From: Chitinophagales bacterium
GTDB lineage: Bacteria > Bacteroidota > Bacteroidia > Chitinophagales > Chitinophagaceae
NCBI GenBank assembly: GCA_015654595.1
Contig: JAATGQ010000073.1
Span: 1-64,000, forward strand
Direction of reading: 5' to 3'
Length of the DNA: 64,000 nt
Below the pieces are notes generated by a model, which worked only from the letters and a program-made list of their open reading frames with translations, did no database searches and was not told the DNA's origin. Position numbers and translations under genes: made by a program. This document shows positions 10,838 to 19,561 of the stretch, piece by piece (within the stretch, counting starts at the first letter, position 1; each line of letters opens with the position of its first letter).

Positions 10838-11758
10838 ATGCCGGTTAAACATCCATTACAAACAGTCGCGCTGACCGCGCCGCAGCAATTGCAAACGCTC
10901 ACCGAAAACCGGCGCATCTTCAACCTCAAACGCTGCGAGTTGAACGTCTTCGAAAGCTATGAACAAAGCTATCGCGTCCCTCTTACCTTCGGCGATTTCG
11001 TCATCACCAGCATGGTAAGAGGAAAAAAGATCATGCACCTTCCAGGCCGATCAGCCTTCGATTATCTTCCCGGCGAAACCGTGATCGCACCCGCGAACGA
11101 AACCATGGTGATCGACTTCCCCGAAGCCACAGCCCAGACACCTACACAATGCATTGCCCTCACAGTAGACCACGAATACATTCAAAACACCGTCGGCTAT
11201 CTCAACGAGAGCTATAACAGCGCAGCAGACGAACACAACGACTGGAAACTCGAGTTCTCCCGTTATCACTTCAACAACGATAACGACGTAACCGACCTGA
11301 TCAACAAACTCGTCCGCGTCTGCAGCAGCTCCGACAAAGCCAAAAACATCTACGCCGACCTGAGCCTGAAAGAATTGCTCATCCGCATTCTGCAAAGCCA
11401 GCAGCTGCTGGCAGCGGAAGAAGAGAAAGACAACAACAGCCGCCTGCCATTCATTCTCCAATATATTCGGGAACACCTCACCGAAAAGATACAGGTCGAC
11501 GATCTAAGCCGAAAAGCCTATCTCAGCCGTAACATATTTTTCAAATGGTTTCGCCAGCAGGTAGGTATCACGCCGCTGGAATACATCAACCGCGAGCGCG
11601 TAAAACTCGCCAGACAACTGCTGGCCGAAGAAGAAAAAAGTCTGTTAGAGATCGGCACGCAATGCGGCTTCAACGATCTCAATTATTTTGTCCGCGTCTT
11701 CCGCCGCAGCGAAGGCATAACGCCCGGGGCATTCCGTTCGATGACCGGCAAACACTAG
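10838..11758 (+). CDS. AraC-family transcriptional regulator, divergent from aldehyde dehydrogenase
   Basis: AraC N-terminal ligand domain and HTH (LSRNIFFKWFRQQVGITPLEYINRERVKLARQLL). Confidence 0.9.
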   Translation: MPVKHPLQTVALTAPQQLQTLTENRRIFNLKRCELNVFESYEQSYRVPLTFGDFVITSMVRGKKIMHLPGRSAFDYLPGETVIAPANETMVIDFPEATAQTPTQCIALTVDHEYIQNTVGYLNESYNSAADEHNDWKLEFSRYHFNNDNDVTDLINKLVRVCSSSDKAKNIYADLSLKELLIRILQSQQLLAAEEEKDNNSRLPFILQYIREHLTEKIQVDDLSRKAYLSRNIFFKWFRQQVGITPLEYINRERVKLARQLLAEEEKSLLEIGTQCGFNDLNYFVRVFRRSEGITPGAFRSMTGKH

Positions 11759-11828
11759 ACGAGCACCGGCCATCCGCCGGCACACATCCCCCTCATTGCC
11801 GTACCCCTGCAATCTCTTATCTTTAAAC

Positions 11829-12296
11829 ATGACCAATCCACTCACTATCAGACCAGCCGTCCTGGCCGACATTCCCCTGCTCCGCCAATTCGAACAAGGC
11901 GTCATCAAAGCCGAACGCCCCTTCGACCCAACACTCCAACCCGACCCCATCCAATATTATAACCTCGAAGCCATGATCGCTTCACCCAACTGCGAACTGC
12001 TGGTTGCCGAACTCGACGACACAGTCATCGGCTCCGGCTATGCCCGCATCGAAGAAGCTGCCCGCCACTACCTGATCTATACCACCTATGCCTACCTCGG
12101 CTTCATGTATGTCGATCCCGCACATCGCGGCATAGGCGTCAACCAGGCCATCATCGACGCACTTCACGCCTGGTCCAAAAGCCGCGGCATTACCGAGATG
12201 CGCCTCGACGTCTACAACGATAATACCCGCGCCGTCCGCGCCTACGAAAAATCCGGCTTCACCCCAATATTGCTTACGATGCGCAAAGGGATTTGA
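11829..12296 (+). CDS. GNAT-family N-acetyltransferase
   Basis: LTIRPAVLADIPLLRQFE...FMYVDPAHRGIGVNQAIIDAL...EMRLDVYNDNTRAVRAYEKSGF; ATG at 11829. Confidence 0.92.
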   Translation: MTNPLTIRPAVLADIPLLRQFEQGVIKAERPFDPTLQPDPIQYYNLEAMIASPNCELLVAELDDTVIGSGYARIEEAARHYLIYTTYAYLGFMYVDPAHRGIGVNQAIIDALHAWSKSRGITEMRLDVYNDNTRAVRAYEKSGFTPILLTMRKGI

Positions 12297-12363
12297 GCAG
12301 CGCGACCAACTACTTTTATTAGTAAATAGCTATTAAATTTAGTACATTCGAGAAAACCTATTT

Positions 12364-13197
12364 ATGAATCAGTTTGGAGGAAGCTGGACAGAGGCCAAAA
12401 TGGAAATCATAGTAAGTTATGCGAAAGCATATCTCACTATAATGAATAAACAATCCTGGGTTAAAACATTATATTTTGATGGATTTGCAGGTTCGGGGCT
12501 GATTGTTTCAGACGGGTCAGATGAAATAAAGAAAGGAACGGCACTTAGAATCCTCGATATTGTAACACCTAAGCCTTTCGACATTTATTATTTTGTAGAA
12601 TTGGATTCCGACTATAAAGAAGCGCTCGAACATACTATAAGCACTAAATATCCTCAAAGAAATACCCATGTCGTACAAGAGGACTGTAATCAGAAGATTG
12701 TAAGCATGGCTAAGTTTTTGAATAACAACAAAAATCATCGAGCTTTGGCTTTTATAGATCCTTATGGGATGTCAGTAAATTGGAAATCGATCGAAGCTTT
12801 AAAAAATCTAGGTATTGATCTTTGGATATTAGTACCAACAGGTTCTGGCGTAAATAGACTTCTTAAAAACGACGGCAATATTAGAGATGCATGGATTATC
12901 CGACTTGAAAATTTCCTTGGCATTTCAAAAGAAGACATTTTGAAGCATTTTTATAAAAGGCAAACAACTAACACATTATTCGGAGAAGAAACACAACTTA
13001 AAAAAGAACAAAACATAATTCTTAGAATAGGAGAATTATATAAAAAGAGACTCAATGAAGTGTTTAAATATGTATCGGAATCCTTCATTATGAGAAACTC
13101 AAATAATGCGATAATGTATCATTTCATGATGGCAACAAACAATCCAAACGCATTAAAAATTGCGAACCATGTCATCAAACCAAAATACAAATTATAA
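12364..13197 (+). CDS. tcmP: three-Cys-motif partner protein TcmP
   Basis: YFDGFAGSG, ALAFIDPYGMSVNW, LWILVPTGSGVNRLL; located directly upstream of a three-Cys DUF5131 gene. Confidence 0.85.
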   Translation: MNQFGGSWTEAKMEIIVSYAKAYLTIMNKQSWVKTLYFDGFAGSGLIVSDGSDEIKKGTALRILDIVTPKPFDIYYFVELDSDYKEALEHTISTKYPQRNTHVVQEDCNQKIVSMAKFLNNNKNHRALAFIDPYGMSVNWKSIEALKNLGIDLWILVPTGSGVNRLLKNDGNIRDAWIIRLENFLGISKEDILKHFYKRQTTNTLFGEETQLKKEQNIILRIGELYKKRLNEVFKYVSESFIMRNSNNAIMYHFMMATNNPNALKIANHVIKPKYKL

Positions 13198-13928
13198 TGG
13201 CACAATCAAGTATAGAATGGACTGAGTTGACCTGGAATCCTACTACAGGTTGTTCCAAAATATCTGCAGGCTGCAAAAATTGCTACGCAGAAATAATGGC
13301 CAAACGACTTCAAGCTATGGGATTAGACAAATACAAAGATGGATTCAAAATAGCCATACATCAAGACACATTGTCCATTCCTTATACTTGGCGCGGTTCA
13401 AAATTAGTCTTTGTCAATTCGATGAGCGACTTATTTCATCCGGCAATACCAGAAGAATTCATTATTAAAGTTTTTGAAGTAATGAATAACACTCCTCAGC
13501 ATACCTACCAAATCTTAACAAAACGCGCAGAAAGATTATTTAAATTAAATGACAAATTAAACTGGACCGATAATATTTGGATGGGAGTATCAGTTGAAAA
13601 CGATAAGGTTCTTGAGAGAATTGATTTTTTAAGGGAAACAAACGCCAGGGTAAAATTTCTTTCTTGTGAACCTTTACTGGGCGCATTAAAAAGTCTCAAT
13701 CTCCATTATATTGATTGGGTAATCGTGGGAGGAGAAAGCGGCAAAAAAGCCAGACCCATGAACGAAATTTGGGTATGGGATATAATGCAGCAATGTCGGG
13801 ACGCAGAAGTAGCCTTTTTCTTCAAGCAATGGGGTGGTAAAAACAAAAAAAAATCTGGTAGAGAGTTAGGGGGCAATACATACAATGAAATGCCCTTACT
13901 TAAACAACGTGCACTAGCTGCAATCTAA
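13197..13928 (+). CDS. DUF5131 / phage Gp37-Gp68-like three-Cys-motif protein
   Basis: SIEWTELTWNPTTGCSKISAGCKNCYAEIMAKRL (C-x6-C-x2-C), VNSMSDLFH, WVIVGGESGKKARPM. TAATG overlap with tcmP. Confidence 0.9.
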   Translation: MAQSSIEWTELTWNPTTGCSKISAGCKNCYAEIMAKRLQAMGLDKYKDGFKIAIHQDTLSIPYTWRGSKLVFVNSMSDLFHPAIPEEFIIKVFEVMNNTPQHTYQILTKRAERLFKLNDKLNWTDNIWMGVSVENDKVLERIDFLRETNARVKFLSCEPLLGALKSLNLHYIDWVIVGGESGKKARPMNEIWVWDIMQQCRDAEVAFFFKQWGGKNKKKSGRELGGNTYNEMPLLKQRALAAI

Positions 13929-14143
13929 TCCTGCGCTAGCCAATGTATCTTGATTTTGTGGCTGACAAATTCTATTAAGCCTGAACGCCGTTCATATCGG
14001 AGGTCATCGGATGATAATTGAGACTGCCGCGGCAAGGAAATTAATTAATAGGTATTTCAAAAACTGAACGCCATGAAAAACAAAGCAAAACCCGTCTCTC
14101 GACTCGAAAAAACACCCTCAAAAATAAAAAGTAAAAGCCTGAT

Positions 14144-14344
14144 TCAATCTGCCCGCAAACTCTTCACCGGGTTTGCCATCGCCGTCTTCAAACACTGTAA
14201 GGCGATCAGCCCAAACGCAATGAAAAAGATCACCGCCCCGACAAAAAGATAGGGCGCGATATTCTGCGTGATCCGATAAGCATAACTCTCCAGCCATTTA
14301 TTTGTAACCGCGTACGCCAGCGGCCAGGCAATCAGATTAGCCAT
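14144..14344 (-). pseudogene. C-terminal remnant of an FtsX/MacB-like ABC transporter permease
   Basis: 66-aa ORF LIAWPLAYAVTNKWLESYAYRITQNI...LQCLKTAMANPVKSLRAD resembles the last ~65 aa of the intact permease at 21797..24241 (PIAWWLTHKWLQGFAYRTTISW...FRAAMANPVESLRTE); frame closed upstream. Confidence 0.75.
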
Positions 14345-14513
14345 AAGGATAGGCCCGTTTAGTACCCTATTGAATTACAATTATCTCGCTACTGACGCGC
14401 AGGTCCAGCTGTCCGGATTCAAACAGGTATTGTCCGTTTGGCTGCCGCAATCCGGTCGCCGCCCTCTGGCTCGTCCCTCCAGCTTGCCGCGGCGTCCTTC
14501 TCCCCCAATTCGA

Positions 14514-14525
14514 GCAAACGTTTGC
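14514..14525. promoter_or_regulatory. LacI-type palindromic operator GCAAACGTTTGC
   Basis: Perfect 12-bp palindrome upstream of the GH109-like gene; same motif at 25528 (1 mismatch), 33739 and 33760. Confidence 0.65.
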
Positions 14526-14550
14526 AGATACCGATCCATCGTTTATTCCT

Positions 14551-14558
14551 TAAGTTTG
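14551..14558 (+). promoter_or_regulatory. Bacteroidota -7 element TAAGTTTG
   Basis: Matches TAnnTTTG exactly, 37 bp (start to start) downstream of operator. Confidence 0.6.
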
Positions 14559-14561
14559 GTT

Positions 14562-15971
14562 ATGAGAAGAAAAGATTTCCTCCGCCAAACCGGCCTGGCC
14601 GCTATGGCCCTTGCCACACCCAAATCACATCTCTTCGGCGCAGCTGCAGCAGCGGGCAACACCGCCCCATCAGACCATAAAGTCCCCGCTATCCCGTCGG
14701 GATCCGCCGGCACCAAGGTCAGGATCGCGGTTATAGGGACCGGTCTTCGCGGGCAAAGCCACCTCAGCCTGCTGGCTCGTCGCAGTGACGTCGAAGTCAT
14801 CGCGATATGCGATGTGGACGACAGGATGCTCGACTCCGCAAAAGCCATCTTCTCAAAAAAAGGGCTGCCTCTGCCAAAAGTATATACTGGTGACCCCTAT
14901 GCCTGGCGTCAGCTGTTAGCGCAGCAATCCCTCGACGGCGTACTGATCGCCACTCCCTGGGAATGGCACAACGAAATGATTATCGGGGCACTCGATGCGG
15001 GTTTGAAATATGTGGCTACCGAAGTCATCCTGGGACTGACTCTTGACGACCACTGGGCCGTCGTCAAGGCCGCAGAAAAACACCAGGCCCACGTGATGAT
15101 GCTCGAGAACGTCTGCTATAGAAGAGACGTCATGGCCGTCCTCAACATGGTAAGACAGGGACTGTTCGGCGAATTGATCCACCTTCAGGGGGGCTACCAG
15201 CACAACCTCCGTGACGTAAAGTTCAACGATGGCAAACAGGCTTATGGCGGCGGCTGTGAATTCGGAGAAAAAGCCTTCTCCGAAGCCCGCTGGCGGACCC
15301 AACACTCGGTCTTCCGCAACGGCGACCTCTATCCCACACACGGCATCGGACCCATCGCCAATTATATCAATATCAACAGGGGCAACAGGTTCACGTCCTT
15401 GTGTTCGTTTTCATCCAAGGCGCGTGGCCTCCACGACCATATCGTAAAGCAATGCGGCCCCAACCATCCCAATGCCGCTGTCAAGTTCAAACTCGGCGAC
15501 GTAGTAACCACCTCGATCAACTGCGCCAATGGCGAGACCATCCTGCTTCAGCACGACACTAACCTGCCCCGCCCCTATTCCCTGGGCTTCCGGGTACAGG
15601 GAACCAACGGGCTGTGGATGGACGTCGCGCAAAGCATTTATATCGATGGACAATCAAAGTCCGACGAATGGGACCCCTCATCGACCTGGCTGGAAAAGTA
15701 TGACCATCCGCTGTGGAAACGCTGGAGCAAGGAATCCGAAGGGGCAGGCCACGGCGGAATGGACTTTTTCGTGGTACAGGCCTTTATCGAATCGATCAAA
15801 CGCGGTACGCCGACACCGCTCGACGTATACGACGCAGCAAGCTGGAGCGCCATCACTCCGCTGAGTGAAGCCTCTATCGCCGGGGGCAACAAAACCGTAG
15901 AGTTCCCGGATTTTACTTCTGGGAAGTGGGCGGATCGTAAAACCCTCTTTGCCCTTACCGACGAGTATTAA
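14562..15971 (+). CDS. Gfo/Idh/MocA-family oxidoreductase-like protein, GH109-like (alpha-N-acetylgalactosaminidase family)
   Basis: Tat-like leader MRRKDFLRQTGLAAMAL, Rossmann VRIAVIGTGLRGQSHL, YPTHGIGPIANYININRGNRF typical of GH109. Confidence 0.82.
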   Translation: MRRKDFLRQTGLAAMALATPKSHLFGAAAAAGNTAPSDHKVPAIPSGSAGTKVRIAVIGTGLRGQSHLSLLARRSDVEVIAICDVDDRMLDSAKAIFSKKGLPLPKVYTGDPYAWRQLLAQQSLDGVLIATPWEWHNEMIIGALDAGLKYVATEVILGLTLDDHWAVVKAAEKHQAHVMMLENVCYRRDVMAVLNMVRQGLFGELIHLQGGYQHNLRDVKFNDGKQAYGGGCEFGEKAFSEARWRTQHSVFRNGDLYPTHGIGPIANYININRGNRFTSLCSFSSKARGLHDHIVKQCGPNHPNAAVKFKLGDVVTTSINCANGETILLQHDTNLPRPYSLGFRVQGTNGLWMDVAQSIYIDGQSKSDEWDPSSTWLEKYDHPLWKRWSKESEGAGHGGMDFFVVQAFIESIKRGTPTPLDVYDAASWSAITPLSEASIAGGNKTVEFPDFTSGKWADRKTLFALTDEY

Positions 15972-15976
15972 AATAA

Positions 15977-16006
15977 TGAGGGCTGCCCTTGATCGGGCGG
16001 CCCTCA
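15977..16006. terminator. Candidate hairpin between GH109-like gene and AraC gene
   Basis: TGAGGGCTGCC-N8-GGCGGCCCTCA stem with one mismatch; no strong T-tract. Confidence 0.4.
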
Positions 16007-16040
16007 TGTGTACCCGTCAAAAATCTCGTACCTTGAAGCC

Positions 16041-16973
16041 ATGAACCAGTCAACAACAGGACAATTCTACGGCTCCACCAATCAAACCATCCATCTGGAT
16101 GGCCTCACCCTTACGGATACCGTCTATACGCACCCCAAAGTCGACTGGCACTACCACGAAAACAACTACTTTACCTTCCTGCTTCAAGGCAGTATGCTCG
16201 AAGGCAATAAGAAACACACCTACGAATGCTTCGCAGGCGACCTGCTCTATCACAATTGGGAAGACCCGCACTACAATGAGGGGTCGAAAGAGTTCACCCG
16301 CGGCTTTCACCTCGAACTCTCCAATGACTGGTTTCAACGCTTCGACCTTGACAAGACCACGGCCGAAGGCAGTATAAAGATCCTCGACCCAACGATCAAA
16401 GCTATAATGTACAATATCTTCAAAGAAGCCAAACTCTCCGCCGAAACAGGTCAGCCCGGTATCGATGCGCTGCTTGCCACTCTCTTCAGCCGTTTGGGCG
16501 GGGCTGCCGAAAGCCCCGCCGGCAAAAAACCAGTTTGGGTCGCCCGGCTTAGGGAGATGCTGCATGAAGCGCCTGCGTCCGTCTCCACCGCTGCCCTCAA
16601 ACCCGGTCAAACTATCGGCCCTGGCATTCCCATACCCGCCGCCAGCATAGCCGGCCAGGCGCCCAGCCTCAGAGATCTGGCCCGCCAGCTCGGCATTCAC
16701 CCCGTTCACCTGTCAAGAGAATTTCCCCGGCATTTCCATACCACGCTAGGCCGCTATATCCGCCTTCAAAAGCTGAACAGGGCCCTTGCCCTGCTCCCCG
16801 CATTCGACAGATCCCTGACCGATATTGCCCTCGAAGCCGGCTTTGCCGACCAAAGCCATTTCATCCGATGCTTCCAGTCCGATATAAAGATCTCGCCTCT
16901 GCAATACAGAAAGCTCTTGCAAAAAGGGAAAAACGTTAAATCCGTTCTATTTCCACAGGCCGAACAATCGTAG
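16041..16973 (+). CDS. AraC-family transcriptional regulator (cupin N-terminus)
   Basis: VDWHYHENNYFTFLLQGSMLEG cupin-like; LGIHPVHLSREFPRHFHTTLGRYIRLQKLNRAL and DQSHFIRCFQSDIKISPLQYR HTH. Confidence 0.88.
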   Translation: MNQSTTGQFYGSTNQTIHLDGLTLTDTVYTHPKVDWHYHENNYFTFLLQGSMLEGNKKHTYECFAGDLLYHNWEDPHYNEGSKEFTRGFHLELSNDWFQRFDLDKTTAEGSIKILDPTIKAIMYNIFKEAKLSAETGQPGIDALLATLFSRLGGAAESPAGKKPVWVARLREMLHEAPASVSTAALKPGQTIGPGIPIPAASIAGQAPSLRDLARQLGIHPVHLSREFPRHFHTTLGRYIRLQKLNRALALLPAFDRSLTDIALEAGFADQSHFIRCFQSDIKISPLQYRKLLQKGKNVKSVLFPQAEQS

Positions 16974-16998
16974 CTTGCCCGCGGTAAAAAGCCCAAAT

Positions 16999-18753
16999 AT
17001 GCACCCAATCTGCCGCTACATCGTACTCTTATTATTCATCCTGTTTCTTAGCGAACACGCCTCCTCCCAGGAGCGGATTCTCTTCGCCAGTCAGCCGAAC
17101 TCGACTACCAGCCTCCAATCCTGGTTGATGACCAACAAAAGCAGCCTTTTTATAACAATCCCCCTCGAACAACCGCTCACCCGCACTTTACAACAGCTAG
17201 GCCCCGATCTCCCGATCGATACGCTTCACAAACAAGGCGGCTTTCAATTCAACCTCCTGATCGACAACCATCTCATCTATAGCAGCGATATCCTTGGAGC
17301 ACCCCTTCCGCCGATAAAAGACAGTGCTACTACCCTCGACATTCCGCTGATCAATAACCAGGATCACGACTGGGCTCTATGGAGCGAATTTTACTGGATG
17401 CGCTTTATGCGTGCCGGCGGCGACAGCGTGCTGACCGAAGGCCCGCACCATCTCCGGCTGGAAATACGTCCCTACCTCCATCACAAGGACAAATCAACCA
17501 CTGGCGAACTCCTCGCCGCCGGTGATCTGGATATAACCGTCAACCGCCAACCCGTCATCGACCTTACTCATATCGGGCTCAATCCACCCAAGCCCTATCC
17601 CGGTCTGGCGCTCTCGAACGAGCCCTTCGATACCAATAAAATAAAAGAATTAAAAGGTGCTATCGATACCGGCATCTTCAAAAAGATCAGCAGCGTCATC
17701 GTATTGAAAAATGGCCGGCTGCTGATAGAAGAATATTTCAACGGCGAAGGCAGAGACAGCCTGCACGATCCCCGATCCGTTGGCAAATCCTTTGCCTCGA
17801 CCATGACCGGGATCGCTATCGCCGAAGGTTACCTGAAAAGTGTAGAACAGCCGCTAAAAGATTTCTACAACCTCAAATCCTTTGACCACTACAGCCCCGA
17901 AAAAGAGAACATCCCGCTAAAAGCGCTGCTCACGATGAGCTCCCCCTTCGACGGCAATGATGATGACGGCAACTCTCCGGGCAACGAAGAAAATATGTAC
18001 CCGACAGCAGATTGGGTAAAGTTTACCCTCGATCTGCCGCTACGCTCTCCGTCCAATGCACCCGCCCTTTCAATGCCGGCCGCCCCTCCTCACCTGGCAG
18101 GCCAACCGACCGCAGCAGTTCTCCCTCTCCCTCAAACTGGCCAGCCGACCTCACCAACCACCCGCCTCTCTCAAACTGGCCAACCGGGCTCATCGGTGGC
18201 AACTCCGGCCGCCCAGCCCCAATGGCACTATTTCACTGCCGGCGCAATGCTGATGGGCGACATCCTGAACAAAAGCGTCCCCGGAGGACTCGAAGCCTAT
18301 GCCGATAAAAAGCTGTTCGCCCCGCTGGGCATCCGTGACTATCGCTGGCAATACACTCCCCAACACGTTCCAAACACCGCCGGCGGCATCCGGTTAAAGG
18401 CGCTCGACTTCGCCAAATATGGACAACTGTATAAAAATGGGGGCGTCTGGCAAAACCACCGCATCCTGCCCCAATCCTGGGTAAAAAAGACCTTTACCAG
18501 GCGCCAGGCCATACCGGGCCGGTCAGAAGAATTTTACGGCTATCTTTTCTGGAACAAAAAATACCGGGTACGCCAGCGGTCCTACGAAACCTTTTATTGC
18601 GCGGGAAACGGCGGCAACAGCATCTTCGTCTTCCTGAACCAGCCGCTGGTGATCGTAATCACCGCAACGGCCTATGGGCTGCCCTATGCACACTCCCAGG
18701 TCGATAAAATGATGACGGATTACATCCTTCCGGCTGTAATAGCATCTCCCTGA
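16999..18753 (+). CDS. serine hydrolase (class C beta-lactamase-like), with proline-rich insertion
   Basis: DPRSVGKSFASTMTGIAIAEGYL (SxxK), YKNGGVWQNHRILPQSWV. Confidence 0.87.
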   Translation: MHPICRYIVLLLFILFLSEHASSQERILFASQPNSTTSLQSWLMTNKSSLFITIPLEQPLTRTLQQLGPDLPIDTLHKQGGFQFNLLIDNHLIYSSDILGAPLPPIKDSATTLDIPLINNQDHDWALWSEFYWMRFMRAGGDSVLTEGPHHLRLEIRPYLHHKDKSTTGELLAAGDLDITVNRQPVIDLTHIGLNPPKPYPGLALSNEPFDTNKIKELKGAIDTGIFKKISSVIVLKNGRLLIEEYFNGEGRDSLHDPRSVGKSFASTMTGIAIAEGYLKSVEQPLKDFYNLKSFDHYSPEKENIPLKALLTMSSPFDGNDDDGNSPGNEENMYPTADWVKFTLDLPLRSPSNAPALSMPAAPPHLAGQPTAAVLPLPQTGQPTSPTTRLSQTGQPGSSVATPAAQPQWHYFTAGAMLMGDILNKSVPGGLEAYADKKLFAPLGIRDYRWQYTPQHVPNTAGGIRLKALDFAKYGQLYKNGGVWQNHRILPQSWVKKTFTRRQAIPGRSEEFYGYLFWNKKYRVRQRSYETFYCAGNGGNSIFVFLNQPLVIVITATAYGLPYAHSQVDKMMTDYILPAVIASP

Positions 18754-18815
18754 CCTCTCCTATCCGCCCAATTGAATAAACCAGGACGAGGCATAATTTT
18801 TATAGTCATTTCCTC

Positions 18816-19559
18816 ATGACGAATGAGGAACACCAGCAGACAGAAGCCCAGATCTTTTACCACGAGTTGCTCCAGCTGCTCCAGGAAAGCCGCCATCACT
18901 ATATGGTCGGGGGCGGATTTGCTTTTTTCCACTACACCGGCATCGTCCGCTTCACAAAAGACCTCGATATCTTTTGCAAGCCCTCGGAATATAGCGCCAT
19001 CCTGCAGTTCTTTAACAGCCGCGGCTATACGACAGAACTGACGGATGCAAGATGGCTCGCCAAGGTGTTTTCAGGCAGCCGGTTCATGGACATAATCTTC
19101 GATTCGCCAAACGGGATCTGCGCCGTAGACGACAGCTGGTATCAGCACGCCGTCACCACTTTGTACCAGGATATCCCCGTCCAGATCATGCCCCTGGAAG
19201 AACTCATCTGGTGTAAACTCTTTGTCCAGAATCGCGAACGCTATGACGGTTCGGACATCAATCACCTGCTGCTGCACCAGGGAGACAAGCTGGATTGGGA
19301 AAGGCTGATGACCCGGGTAGACCGGCATTGGCAATTATTGCTGGCGCAATTCCTGTCCTTCCAGTTCGTCTATCCATCGGATTTTAGATCGATCATCCCA
19401 CGGTCGCTTTTTGACGGCCTGCTCGACAGGGCACGTCAACAATACGAAGGCCCCGTTTCTGTCGAAAAGATCTGTCGCGGACCGCTGATCGACCAGACCC
19501 AGTATGCCGTAGATATTTTACAGGGAAATTACAAGGCAATGACCATAAAAACAATTTGA
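18816..19559 (+). CDS. nucleotidyltransferase-fold protein
   Basis: MVGGGFAFFHYTGIVRFTKDLDIFCKP (GG-x-D-x-D nucleotidyltransferase pattern), MPLEELIWCKLFVQNRERYDGSDINHLL. Confidence 0.75.
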   Translation: MTNEEHQQTEAQIFYHELLQLLQESRHHYMVGGGFAFFHYTGIVRFTKDLDIFCKPSEYSAILQFFNSRGYTTELTDARWLAKVFSGSRFMDIIFDSPNGICAVDDSWYQHAVTTLYQDIPVQIMPLEELIWCKLFVQNRERYDGSDINHLLLHQGDKLDWERLMTRVDRHWQLLLAQFLSFQFVYPSDFRSIIPRSLFDGLLDRARQQYEGPVSVEKICRGPLIDQTQYAVDILQGNYKAMTIKTI

Positions 19560-19561
19560 AC

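Noticed and set aside
10519-10929. 136-aa minus ORF in aldehyde dehydrogenase/AraC intergenic region
   Set aside because: Low-complexity Gly/Arg-rich translation of the C-rich tract; overlaps the start of the real AraC gene.
8575-11758. DUF779 + aldehyde dehydrogenase + AraC as a novel operon
   Set aside because: Recurring, already-recognised gene neighbourhood; only the intergenic composition was unusual.
14072-14251. 59-aa + strand reading frame (MKNKAKPVSRLEKTPSK...)
   Set aside because: Largely antisense to the recognisable permease remnant; no independent support.
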